This document shows, piece after piece, positions 18,220 to 26,715 of a stretch of 64,000 nt of DNA; the first letter of the stretch is position 1, and every line of letters begins with the position of its first letter. The notes beneath the pieces are model-generated. The model made no database searches. It was given only the letters and a program-made list of their open reading frames with translations, and was not told the DNA's origin. The DNA is from Winogradskyella costae (GTDB taxonomy: Bacteria; Bacteroidota; Bacteroidia; Flavobacteriales; Flavobacteriaceae), in contig NZ_JABFDK010000006.1 in NCBI RefSeq assembly GCF_013403865.1, positions 124,001-188,000 on the forward strand. Reading direction: 5' to 3'. The position numbers were made by a program, and so were the translations under genes.

Positions 18220-18990
18220 GTCCACTTTTATATTTTCGAGTTCTATTTTCGATAATAACTTTAGTTCATTTGCCTCAAAAGCCTTTGCTATATTTTCAAT
18301 TGGAATTGTAACGTCTTCAGTTTTATAATTGTTATAATCAACAAAGCGCAACCCCGTAATATAACGTTCATTATAAGCCTCTCTAAATCGCATACCTACA
18401 CCACTAACTTCGGCATATGAATACGCTAAATAATCAACTTTAAAAGTTTCTTTATTTACCCAATACACAAAAACATCTTCATAATCTTCACCTCCACCAT
18501 TTTCATTAAATGTTACTTTTATTTTGTGGTAATCCTTACCTTTAATTTGCTCACTTTCTAAAAGTGATTTATTAACAGCAGTATCATTTAAACCATAGGG
18601 CAATACAGAAAAATAGTGTACTGAATTTACTGACGCAGAATATACATCAGCAATGGAATCTTCAAGCTTTACAAAAGCATCGTTATGGTAACGCTCAAAC
18701 CCGACGTTACTCAACATATCAAAAGTAGAATCGCTGTCTTTTACTAAAACTCTAACTAACAAAAACTCATGGTTTTTCCGCAAAGCCTGGTAATAGGTAT
18801 CTCTAAATTCAAATTTCAAACTCGATTGGTTAAAACGTTCACCTCCAGAAACCGCAATAGATTTAGTAATAATTTCGTCTGCAGTTAACGTTTTTTGATT
18901 AATTTTATTATCTGTTGTGGTGGAGTTAGAATTCTCATTCTTACAACTATACAATAAAGCGATCAATAAGACAACTATATATTTTTTCAT
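18205..18990 (-). CDS. DUF6503-like lipoprotein
   Basis: A 261-residue lipoprotein starting at ATG 18990, signal MKKYIVVLLIALLYSC (lipid Cys 16). The upstream in-frame ATG would add only four residues. The sequence ADEIITKSIAVSGGERFNQ ... SLKFEFRDTYYQALR and YWVNKETFKVDYLAYSY resembles lipid- or ligand-carrying LolA-like beta-folds seen in DUF6503 proteins of Bacteroidota. No enzymatic motif is seen. The gene's end overlaps the phosphatase gene by 15 bases. Confidence 0.75.
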   Translation of the reverse strand: MKKYIVVLLIALLYSCKNENSNSTTTDNKINQKTLTADEIITKSIAVSGGERFNQSSLKFEFRDTYYQALRKNHEFLLVRVLVKDSDSTFDMLSNVGFERYHNDAFVKLEDSIADVYSASVNSVHYFSVLPYGLNDTAVNKSLLESEQIKGKDYHKIKVTFNENGGGEDYEDVFVYWVNKETFKVDYLAYSYAEVSGVGMRFREAYNERYITGLRFVDYNNYKTEDVTIPIENIAKAFEANELKLLSKIELENIKVDLVNN

Positions 18991-19115
18991 ATAAGACTTC
19001 ATTTATTTTTATTAAAGTCGTAAAACTAGAGATAAGATTACAATTAATACAAAGCATTAACGTAATATTAAAAACTTTGTTTCTTCAAAACTTTTTAACT
19101 TATAACTTTAAAAAC

Positions 19116-19123
19116 TATCTTTG
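19116..19123 (+). promoter_or_regulatory. -7 element TATCTTTG for smpB
   Basis: TATCTTTG ends six bases before the smpB ATG. The same octamer serves the SRP RNA. The -33 position reads TTT, not TTG. If used, the transcript would be nearly leaderless. Confidence 0.5.
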
Positions 19124-19129
19124 CCTCCC

Positions 19130-19588
19130 ATGCAAAAAAAGATTAACATACTAAATAAGAAAGCCAAATTTCAGTACGAGATATCAGATAAATATACGGC
19201 TGGAATTGTACTTACCGGAACTGAAATTAAATCCATAAGATCTAGCAAGGCATCTATTGCTGAAAGTTTTTGTGAATTTAATGACAAGGGTGAATTGTTT
19301 GTTATTAATATGACGGTTGAAGAATACAAATATGGTACCTATTACAACCACAGACCAAAAGCCGAACGTAAACTTTTACTTAATAAAAAAGAGCTTAAAA
19401 AACTGAAGAAAGAAATGGATGTAAAAGGTAATGCTATCATTCCTTTAAAATTATTTCTTAACGACAGAGGTTTGGCTAAGCTTATTATTGGATTAGGGAA
19501 AGGTAAAAAACTCTACGACAAACGCGAGACCATTAAAGATCGTGACAATAAGCGAAACTTAGATCGTATCAAAAAAGATTTCCGATAG
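19130..19588 (+). CDS. smpB: SsrA-binding protein
   Basis: A 152-residue partner of tmRNA in ribosome rescue. I use ATG 19130 rather than the TTG at 19121, which lies inside a promoter-like box. Family motifs: NKKAKFQYEI, GIVLTGTEIKSIR, YNHRPKAERKLLL, GLAKLIIGLGKGKKLYDKRET, and the basic C-terminal tail NLDRIKKDFR, which enters the decoding center. Its tmRNA gene (ssrA) is not in this window. The gene is 12 bases ahead of the SH3 protein gene. Confidence 0.97.
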   Translation: MQKKINILNKKAKFQYEISDKYTAGIVLTGTEIKSIRSSKASIAESFCEFNDKGELFVINMTVEEYKYGTYYNHRPKAERKLLLNKKELKKLKKEMDVKGNAIIPLKLFLNDRGLAKLIIGLGKGKKLYDKRETIKDRDNKRNLDRIKKDFR

Positions 19589-19600
19589 TACTTATTAGAA

Positions 19601-20437
19601 ATGAACAAGTTTATCATTGTATTTATTTTAGCATTAAACTTTAGCTTCGCTCAAGACAGCAACCATTTAGAAATTAACCAAGAGTTTAACATAGACCAAA
19701 TTGTATATTTATTTGGCGATAATGTAAAATTAAGACACTCTCCTTCTGTTGACTCTGATGTTGTTAAATTATTAACCATAGGAGAACCGCTAAGAATTAT
19801 AGAAAAGAGTTCTGAATCGTTTGTGTATAACGGCATAAACTCTCCATGGTATAAGGTAGAACATAATAACCAACACGGTTATGTTGTAGGTGGTTTAATT
19901 TCAATAGTAGAAAAGAAAGCTGATAATGTTAGATTTCTATTTGCTACAGAAATGGTTGAAGAGAAATTGTATATTATTACAAGGGCACTTATTACTTCTA
20001 AGACTGAATATTTTGAAAACAAATCAGAATTTCTTGGAAGCAATTACGGTTTTAAGATAAACCTCTATAATAATCGCGGTGTTAATAGCATTGATAATAT
20101 TCTATTTATTAATTACCTCCCAGAATCTTGTGGAGCAAATTCTGGCGGCTACTACCTCTTTCTAGACAGTAACAACCTATACAAAGCCATTGACGTTTTT
20201 TCTAGCGCAGATATTGGTTTTTGGGAATCAGAGAATTTAATTTTTCCTAATGATCCTAAAGGAGAAAAAGACAAAATAATTTATTTTCAGGAACATGGAC
20301 AATATTCAGAAATGGATAATCTTGAAAATGAACCTACTTGGGAGAAGTCTAGTATAACTGAAGTGAATTTAAAATGGGTTAACAACACGCTTCAACCCAA
20401 CCCTAAAACCATTACCGAAAATCTCAACAAAGAATAG
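19601..20437 (+). CDS. Exported SH3-domain protein
   Basis: A 278-residue protein with signal MNKFIIVFILALNFSFAQ (cut after FAQ). Residues 30-105 are a bacterial SH3 (SH3b) domain: NVKLRHSPSVDSDVVKLLTIGEPLRIIEK and SPWYKVEHNNQHGYVVGGLIS. The remaining 170 residues are beta-rich with no recognised domain. SH3b domains often bind peptidoglycan stem peptides; here no partner is evident. The gene follows smpB by 12 bases and may be co-transcribed with it, although no functional link is known. Confidence 0.75.
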   Translation: MNKFIIVFILALNFSFAQDSNHLEINQEFNIDQIVYLFGDNVKLRHSPSVDSDVVKLLTIGEPLRIIEKSSESFVYNGINSPWYKVEHNNQHGYVVGGLISIVEKKADNVRFLFATEMVEEKLYIITRALITSKTEYFENKSEFLGSNYGFKINLYNNRGVNSIDNILFINYLPESCGANSGGYYLFLDSNNLYKAIDVFSSADIGFWESENLIFPNDPKGEKDKIIYFQEHGQYSEMDNLENEPTWEKSSITEVNLKWVNNTLQPNPKTITENLNKE

Positions 20438-20553
20438 TCTTCAGCAACACTTTGTGTCTATGTCATATTGTTTTTTTGTGATTTTATTTAACCAAAAACG
20501 ATAATTTTAAGATTCCTATAACTTTTACATTCTATTTTTAGTCTAAGTTTGAT

Positions 20554-20580
20554 GCAACCTTTTGCAATTTATTTACGTCT
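20554..20580 (+). promoter_or_regulatory. Candidate ECF-sigma promoter before the DUF5686 gene
   Basis: GCAACC (20554-20559) and CGTCT (20576-20580) are 16 bases apart; TTATAATAC follows. An AAC core and CGTC core at this spacing are the standard ECF promoter form. The leader to the ATG at 20679 would be about 90 bases. Confidence 0.5.
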
Positions 20581-20678
20581 ATTATAATACGTAACACAAG
20601 AATTTTTCAACTTTAGGCACAAAATTTGTGAATTGAAGTGATATTCGAATCAAACTTTATTTTCATCAATCACTCTTT

Positions 20679-23144
20679 ATGACTAAAACACTACTCAGCG
20701 CCTTCCTTATTTGTATAACTACACTAGTGTCCGCACAAATCACTGGCAACATTACAGACCATAACAACGAACCGCTTCCATTTGTAAATATCTTAATCGA
20801 GAATACGTACAAAGGCACAACAAGTAATGACGATGGTTATTACGAACTTAATATTTCCTCGCCGCAAACTTATACTATTGTGTATAGCTATTTGGGTTAT
20901 AAAACGGTAAAAAAGACAGTTACAATCCATGAGTTTCCATATCAGTTAGATATAACGTTAACAGAAGAATCTGTTTCGTTAAACGAAGTACTGATTGATG
21001 CAGAAAATGATCCAGCCAATGCCATAATGCGTCAAGCCATTGCACAACGTAAAGCTAATCTTGATAAAATAAACTCTTTTAAGGCCGATTTCTATTCTAG
21101 AGGCTTAATTAAAATTAAGGATGCACCCGAAAAAATAATGGGTCAAGATGTTGGTGATTTAGGTGGTGGTTTAGATTCCACAAGAAGCGGAATCATCTAT
21201 TTATCGGAGACCATTTCTAAAATTCAATTTCTGAATCCCGATAAGCTTAAAGAAAAAATAACAGCATCAAAAATTAGTGGAGATAGCAATGGCTTTAGCT
21301 TTAATAGTGCTTTAGATGTCGACTTTAATTTTTATAATAACACCATTAGTTTTGGTAATGAAATTGTTTCACCTATTGCTAATAATGCCTTTGGTTATTA
21401 CCGTTATAAGCTTGAAGGTATATTTTACGACGACCGAGGCAACCTCATAAACAAAGTAAAAGTTATACCCAAACGTAAAAATGACCCTGTATTTTCTGGC
21501 TTCATTTATATTGTAGAAGATCAGTGGGATATTTTTGCTATTGAATTAGATATTACTGGTGTTCAAGCACGTATTCCTATGGTAGATGTCATTGCACTAC
21601 AACAGAGTTTTTCGTATTCTGAAGCTGATGATATTTGGGCTCAAATTTCGCAAAGTATCGATTTTAAATATGCACTTTTCGGCATTAAAGGTGAAGGTCG
21701 TTTTACGGCAGTTTACAGTAATTACGAATTTAATACTGGCCTTACCAGAAAAGATTTTAGTCGTGAAATCGTGGCTTACGAAAAAGAAGCAAACAAGAAA
21801 GATTCTATATTCTGGAATGCCGTTAGACCTGTACCTTTAACTGCTGAAGAACGTATAGATTACGTAAAAAAAGACAGTATTCAGATTCTACGCGAGTCTA
21901 AACCATACTTAGATTCTATAGATGCTGGAAGAAACAAATTTAAACTTAGTAGTATCTTAGGCTATACCTATCAGAATTCTCATAAAGATTATCGCTTAGG
22001 TTATGACATTCCATTATTAGGAGTGCAATTTAATACCGTTCAAGGTTATACGGCTAATGCGAATGTGTTTTATACAAAAAATTATGACGATTTTAAACGC
22101 TTTTTTAGAGCTAGTGGAAACATTCAATATGGATTTTCTGATGAACGTTTACGTGCAACAGGTGCGTTATTGTATAAATTCAACAGTATTAGTAATTCCT
22201 TTTTAAGGTTGTCTGGTGGCGTTTCTGCAGAACAATTTAATCCTTCGAATCCCATTTCTCCATTAATCAACTCCGTAAGCACACTCTTTTTTGAAGATAA
22301 TTACATGAAGCTATATGACAAGAGTTATGTTGCTTTAAATTATTCGGAAGAGCTATTTAACGGCTTCAGATTATATGCAGGTGTAAGTTATGAAAGACGA
22401 AAAGCACTTTTCAACACCACAGACCAAACATTTATTAATGAAGAGAACGATGTATATACGAGTAACAATCCTCTAGATGAAACTGCTTTTGGCATTGCGC
22501 CTTTTCAAACCCATAATATTATAAAAGCAAATATTGACGCACGTATTAATTTTGGACAAGAATACTTAAGCTATCCTGATGCTAAATACAATGTTGGTAA
22601 TGACGATTACCCAACCTTATATATAGGTTACGAAAAAGGATTTGGCGCCACCAATAGCGATTATAATTTTGATCAAATAAAAGCAAGCCTCATACAATCA
22701 TTTAACGTAAAAGACAAAGGTCGATTGATGTATAATCTAAAAGCCGGCACCTTTTTTAATGCCGATGATATTGCTTTTATGGATTACCAACATTTTAACG
22801 GTAACCAAACGCACGTTAGCACAGAAGGGAATTATACCAATGTGTTTAACAATCTAGATTATTACTCGGCGAGCACCAATGAGTCGTATTTTGAAGCACA
22901 TATAGAACACGATTTTAACGGCTTTTTACTCGGGAAAATGCCATTATTAAATAAGTTGAATTTTAACTTAGTCATTGGCGCACATGTATTAGCCACACCA
23001 GATTTTAAACCGTATCAGGAGTATTCCGTTGGTGTTGATAATATCGGTTGGGGAAAATGGAGATTCTTAAGAGTTGATTATTTGCGCTCTTACCAAAGCG
23101 GATTTCAGAGCGATGCTATTGTTTTTGGCTTGAAATTCTTTTAA
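20679..23144 (+). CDS. DUF5686 outer-membrane protein with carboxypeptidase-regulatory-like domain
   Basis: An 821-residue exported protein. Signal MTKTLLSAFLICITTLVSAQ. Residues 21-105 are a CarboxypepD_reg-like domain (ITGNITDHNNEPLPFVNILIENTYKGTTSNDDGYY), as in the N-terminus of SusC/TonB-dependent proteins, followed by the DUF5686 region, whose alternating beta-strands and C-terminal aromatic residue (LKFF) suggest an outer-membrane beta-barrel. No TonB box or plug domain can be seen. Such proteins are common single genes in Flavobacteriaceae; function unknown. It is nine bases ahead of the NTF2-like gene and behind a possible ECF promoter. Confidence 0.85.
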   Translation: MTKTLLSAFLICITTLVSAQITGNITDHNNEPLPFVNILIENTYKGTTSNDDGYYELNISSPQTYTIVYSYLGYKTVKKTVTIHEFPYQLDITLTEESVSLNEVLIDAENDPANAIMRQAIAQRKANLDKINSFKADFYSRGLIKIKDAPEKIMGQDVGDLGGGLDSTRSGIIYLSETISKIQFLNPDKLKEKITASKISGDSNGFSFNSALDVDFNFYNNTISFGNEIVSPIANNAFGYYRYKLEGIFYDDRGNLINKVKVIPKRKNDPVFSGFIYIVEDQWDIFAIELDITGVQARIPMVDVIALQQSFSYSEADDIWAQISQSIDFKYALFGIKGEGRFTAVYSNYEFNTGLTRKDFSREIVAYEKEANKKDSIFWNAVRPVPLTAEERIDYVKKDSIQILRESKPYLDSIDAGRNKFKLSSILGYTYQNSHKDYRLGYDIPLLGVQFNTVQGYTANANVFYTKNYDDFKRFFRASGNIQYGFSDERLRATGALLYKFNSISNSFLRLSGGVSAEQFNPSNPISPLINSVSTLFFEDNYMKLYDKSYVALNYSEELFNGFRLYAGVSYERRKALFNTTDQTFINEENDVYTSNNPLDETAFGIAPFQTHNIIKANIDARINFGQEYLSYPDAKYNVGNDDYPTLYIGYEKGFGATNSDYNFDQIKASLIQSFNVKDKGRLMYNLKAGTFFNADDIAFMDYQHFNGNQTHVSTEGNYTNVFNNLDYYSASTNESYFEAHIEHDFNGFLLGKMPLLNKLNFNLVIGAHVLATPDFKPYQEYSVGVDNIGWGKWRFLRVDYLRSYQSGFQSDAIVFGLKFF

Positions 23145-23153
23145 TTTTACACC

Positions 23154-23672
23154 ATGAAAAACACTTTTTTAATTCTAATATTTTCGATTTCTTTTAGCGT
23201 CATAGCTCAAGAAAAGAAAGACTACACTTCTAAAGTCGCCACCATAGACAGTACAATAGCCACCTTATACTCTGTAATTTCTGGAGATAAAGGAAAAGCT
23301 CGCAACTGGGAATTATTTAAGCATTTATTTAGAGAAGATGCTAAACTTATTCCAATAGGAAAAAAAGATAAAAAAACAACGGTGCGTTACATGTCAACAG
23401 AAGATTATATTAAAACCTCCGGACAATGGTTAGTAGAGAATGGATTTCATGAAATTGAAATAAAACGAGAAACACAAACTTTTGGAGACTTTGCACACGT
23501 TTTTAGTACTTACGAATCTTACAATAGTAAAGACGATGATACTCCGTTTATACGTGGAATTAATAGTATTCAATTATTTAATGATGGTACGCGTTGGTGG
23601 ATTATTAATTTATATTGGAAACAAGAATCTAAAGAAATTCCTATTCCTGAAACTTATTTACCTAAACAGTAG
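23154..23672 (+). CDS. Exported NTF2/SnoaL-like protein
   Basis: A 172-residue protein with signal MKNTFLILIFSISFSVIAQ. The mature part has the cone-shaped NTF2-like pattern: IATLYSVISGDKGKARNWELFKHLF, then FGDFAHVFSTYESY, GINSIQLFNDGTRWWIINLYW. The family holds enzymes and binding proteins alike, and no catalytic Asp/His dyad can be assigned here. It starts nine bases after the DUF5686 gene and is most likely in the same transcript. Confidence 0.75.
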   Translation: MKNTFLILIFSISFSVIAQEKKDYTSKVATIDSTIATLYSVISGDKGKARNWELFKHLFREDAKLIPIGKKDKKTTVRYMSTEDYIKTSGQWLVENGFHEIEIKRETQTFGDFAHVFSTYESYNSKDDDTPFIRGINSIQLFNDGTRWWIINLYWKQESKEIPIPETYLPKQ

Positions 23673-23693
23673 TTTAAATAGTACCTTACGTTA

Positions 23694-23739
23694 GTTCGAG
23701 TGAATTTCAAGAGGTACGACCGAAATTTGTATCGAGAAC
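23694..23739. repeat. REP-like imperfect palindrome
   Basis: GTTCGAGTGAATTTC (23694-23708) is largely complementary to GAAATTTGTATCGAGAAC (23722-23739) around a 13-base loop. The stem has a bulge. It sits in the noncoding gap after the NTF2-like gene, with no T tail. Its look (TTCGAGTG ... ATCGAGAAC) recalls short repeated intergenic palindromes of flavobacterial genomes; there is no second copy in this window. Confidence 0.4.
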
Positions 23740-23810
23740 CTTGATAGCCTTTTTCCAACAATTAACATATTTTTTAAAATTACTAAAATTGTAAATAGCA
23801 TATTTACGAA

Positions 23811-24194
23811 GTGAAAATTTCAAATTACATAAAACAGCTGACCTCTATCCTATCCATAATTGGGTTGGTTGTGCTATTGATTTTTTCCCCTTGTAAAGTC
23901 CGAAATTCTATTCAAGAGGTTTTTGAAACTTCCAAAACAGAAGTTTCAAACAAAAGCATATCGTCTCTAAAAAATGGCAGTTGTGATATTTCTATTGATA
24001 CAGAAACGATAATTTCAACAGCTAATCAGAGCCTTCAACTTTCGCAAGCTATTTTAATAAAGCACAAGCAATTTAATATTAAAACGGCTTCACTTGCTGA
24101 TAGACCTATAACACAATATTACAATGCTAGAGCCGAAATTCCGCCTTTAGCTCCATACTATATTCTCTTTCAAAATAATAAAGCATATCTATAA
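23811..24194 (+). CDS. Small membrane-anchored protein of unknown function
   Basis: A 127-residue protein starting at GTG 23811. One hydrophobic segment (residues 10-28, LTSILSIIGLVVLLIFSPC) is probably an N-terminal anchor; the remaining 100 residues are polar, with QSLQLSQAILIKHKQFNIK and a C-terminal AEIPPLAPYYILFQNNKAYL. I recognise no family. The PLAPYYILF end resembles proteins lying next to DoxX-type genes in flavobacteria, and here a DoxD-DoxA gene follows after 72 bases. No ATG is available. Confidence 0.6.
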   Translation: MKISNYIKQLTSILSIIGLVVLLIFSPCKVRNSIQEVFETSKTEVSNKSISSLKNGSCDISIDTETIISTANQSLQLSQAILIKHKQFNIKTASLADRPITQYYNARAEIPPLAPYYILFQNNKAYL

Positions 24195-24266
24195 CTAATT
24201 TTCTTCACACCTAAGTCTAGCATTCTAGCTAGTAGAAAATTATTACTCACATTATAGATATACAAC

Positions 24267-25280
24267 ATGAATTTACATATTAAAAACGATTCGGGTTTCT
24301 TAGCCCTTGCAGTCAGAATGGTCATCGGTTGGACGTATTTTTCTGCATTTTTTAGACGCACCATTTTAGCCAACAAATTAGATCCAGAATTACCCGGTTA
24401 TATCGGCGAAAAGTTTAACCACTTTCTACCGAATGCTTTAGGCATAAAACCTATTATTCAATATTTAGTAGAAAATCCAGATATACTATACTATAATATG
24501 GTCGCATTTACCATTATTGAGGGCATCGTAGGCCTATTCATTATATTCGGATTATTCACCAGATTAATGAGTATTGGAGTCTTTGGATTGGCTATGGGAA
24601 TCCTTTTAGGTTCGGGTTGGATTGGCACCACCTGCTTAGATGAATGGCAAATTGGAGTGCTTGGTATTGCCACTGGTTTTGTTTTATTCTTAACAGGAAG
24701 CGGACGATTTTCTTTAGATAATTATTTCATGAATAAGAATGTCGCTTTTACTAAAAAGAAATGGTTTGCTTGGTTAGGTTCTGGCTTACATCCTATTAAA
24801 GACAGTCTATTTGGTAAAGTTGTAATTGTGAGTTCATTTTTTATATTAGGACTAACCCTTTATACAAATCAAGTGTTTCATGGTGGACTTTGGGGAACTT
24901 TGCACAACAAATCTGTAAAACCTAAACTTGAAATTACGGAAGGAAAATTGGATAAAAACGGACTTTCTTTTGATGTTTTTAGAGTTGAAGGTGTTGATGT
25001 TTATGGAGCTTGGATTATTGGTATAGAACTTAAAGATAAGAACGGCAATGTGGTTATAAACTATACTCAAAATCAGTTGGCCAACTTACCTGAACATGTT
25101 ATAGAGAATTATTATATCGCGAAAATAAAACCTAGTAAACACAGTTTAATTGTACCATTAGGTGCCAAAGCTAAAATGAAATTCAAGACTTCCGAACTTC
25201 AGAATTTACCAAGTGGTAATTACACCATAAAAATGACAGATATTAGTGGAGCTAGTTGGGAACACCAAATAACCAAATAG
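24267..25280 (+). CDS. Fused DoxD-DoxA protein (thiosulfate:quinone oxidoreductase-like)
   Basis: A 337-residue membrane protein. The first 200 residues hold four to five transmembrane helices of the DoxX/DoxD type (ALAVRMVIGWTYFSAFFRR, IIEGIVGLFIIFGLFTRL, IGVLGIATGFVLFLTGSGR, VVIVSSFFILGLTLYT). From about residue 205 a soluble DoxA-like beta domain follows (GGLWGTLHNKSVKP, VYGAWIIGIELKDKNGNVV, SGNYTIKMTD). In Acidianus the DoxD and DoxA subunits form thiosulfate:quinone oxidoreductase; here they are one chain. Whether this protein oxidises thiosulfate is not shown by the sequence. A terminator follows at 25296. Confidence 0.82.
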   Translation: MNLHIKNDSGFLALAVRMVIGWTYFSAFFRRTILANKLDPELPGYIGEKFNHFLPNALGIKPIIQYLVENPDILYYNMVAFTIIEGIVGLFIIFGLFTRLMSIGVFGLAMGILLGSGWIGTTCLDEWQIGVLGIATGFVLFLTGSGRFSLDNYFMNKNVAFTKKKWFAWLGSGLHPIKDSLFGKVVIVSSFFILGLTLYTNQVFHGGLWGTLHNKSVKPKLEITEGKLDKNGLSFDVFRVEGVDVYGAWIIGIELKDKNGNVVINYTQNQLANLPEHVIENYYIAKIKPSKHSLIVPLGAKAKMKFKTSELQNLPSGNYTIKMTDISGASWEHQITK

Positions 25281-25295
25281 CACAGTTATGAAAAC

Positions 25296-25339
25296 AACTC
25301 CTAAAATTATGGCTTTTCGCTATTCGTTTTAGGAGTTTT
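25296..25339 (+). terminator. Intrinsic terminator after the DoxDA gene
   Basis: AACTCCTAAAA (25296-25306) pairs perfectly with TTTTAGGAGTT (25327-25337), followed by TTATTTT. The loop is 20 bases. Confidence 0.8.
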
Positions 25340-25426
25340 ATTTTCAAAAAACAAATCTCAGATTTAAGTGATGTTTATTTTTAAGTGTTTATTTTTATGG
25401 CAATCACTAAATGACACCAAGCTTCC

Positions 25427-26701
25427 ATGCCGAAATTTAAAAATCAAATCCTTATTATCTTAGTTTTGGCTAGTGTTTCATGTATACAACATAAAAAGAA
25501 AGATATATTAGAAAAATCATCTGCGACTTCAAACTCGGGACTCCAACTAGGTATAATAGATACAATATATTCCAAAATGCTCAACCAAGAGCGAGAACTT
25601 ATTATCTATATTCCGGAGAGCGCAAAAGACCCTAACAGGAAAAGAAAACAGTATCCAGTAGTTTATTTGTTGGATGGTCGTTATAATTTTGTTCCGTTTG
25701 TGGGAATGCTGAAACAGTATAGTGAAATGCATGATACTAAAATCCTACCTGAAATGATTGTAGTAGGCATATCTAATATTAATAATGAAAGCCGAATGAT
25801 GGATTTCTCTCCAACTACAGCAGGAAAACCAAAACAGTTTGGAGGAGGATCTCAGTTTCTAGAATTTATAAAAACTGAACTATTTCCCTATATAGAGCAA
25901 AATTATTCAGGTGCTCAACACCGAACAATTATTGGACACTCTTTTGGAGGTTTAGTCGTTATGCATGCGCTAACCAAGCATCCCGAAATGTTTGATAATT
26001 ATTTATTGATAGATGGCAGTCTTTATTTTGACAATAACCTTTTCCTAAACAATCCAACTTATAGTTTAAAGGGAAAGCATTTTCAAAATAAAAATCTTTA
26101 TATAGCTATTGCAAATACGGCCACTTATGGAAGTACTCTTGAAAGTATAAAAAAAGACACCATTAACGCTAATAAATATGTGCGTCATTCCTTAGACCTT
26201 GTTGATCAAATAAATTATTCTGATACGAACTTGAATATGGGTTGGAAATATTATAATAACGATACTCACGGAAGTACGGCATATTTAGCTCAACTAGACG
26301 GTTTACGTTTTTTTTATTCTTGGTTTGAATTTAAAGAAGAGCACAAATACCGTAGCAAATTTTTTGTACCCGAAATTAGTGATGATCACTTTGCTAGTTT
26401 AACAAAAAAACATTTTAATAGGGTATCACAAAATTTAGGTTATACGTTTAAACCTGATAAAAATTGGGTTAGTAGTAATGCTAGTATGCTGCTTAACTAT
26501 CATAAATTACCTGAACAAGCACGTGAAAATTATGAACTTAATATTGAATATTATCCCAATAGACCGAGCGTTTTTAAAGATTTAGCTGACTTTTACTTAT
26601 TACAAAACGATACTGTTCACGCAAAAAAATACTATACTAAAACTCTTGAATTAGAAAATAATCCTAATGTTCAGAGTATCTTAACAGCACTAGAAAATTA
26701 A
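25427..26701 (+). CDS. Secreted esterase (alpha/beta hydrolase, ferri-siderophore esterase type) with TPR-like tail
   Basis: A 424-residue lipoprotein (MPKFKNQILIILVLASVSC, Cys 19). It belongs to the putative esterase family (esterase D/IroE/BesA type): YPVVYLLDGRYNF, the nucleophile S172 in TIIGHSFGGLV, and a catalytic His candidate in NNDTHGSTAY. The last 90 residues are TPR-like helices (NYELNIEYYPNRPSVFKDLADFY, NDTVHAKKYYTKTLEL). It would act on esters outside the inner membrane. The next gene, another hydrolase, starts 14 bases after it. Confidence 0.88.
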   Translation: MPKFKNQILIILVLASVSCIQHKKKDILEKSSATSNSGLQLGIIDTIYSKMLNQERELIIYIPESAKDPNRKRKQYPVVYLLDGRYNFVPFVGMLKQYSEMHDTKILPEMIVVGISNINNESRMMDFSPTTAGKPKQFGGGSQFLEFIKTELFPYIEQNYSGAQHRTIIGHSFGGLVVMHALTKHPEMFDNYLLIDGSLYFDNNLFLNNPTYSLKGKHFQNKNLYIAIANTATYGSTLESIKKDTINANKYVRHSLDLVDQINYSDTNLNMGWKYYNNDTHGSTAYLAQLDGLRFFYSWFEFKEEHKYRSKFFVPEISDDHFASLTKKHFNRVSQNLGYTFKPDKNWVSSNASMLLNYHKLPEQARENYELNIEYYPNRPSVFKDLADFYLLQNDTVHAKKYYTKTLELENNPNVQSILTALEN

Positions 26702-26715
26702 AAATCCATTGAATT

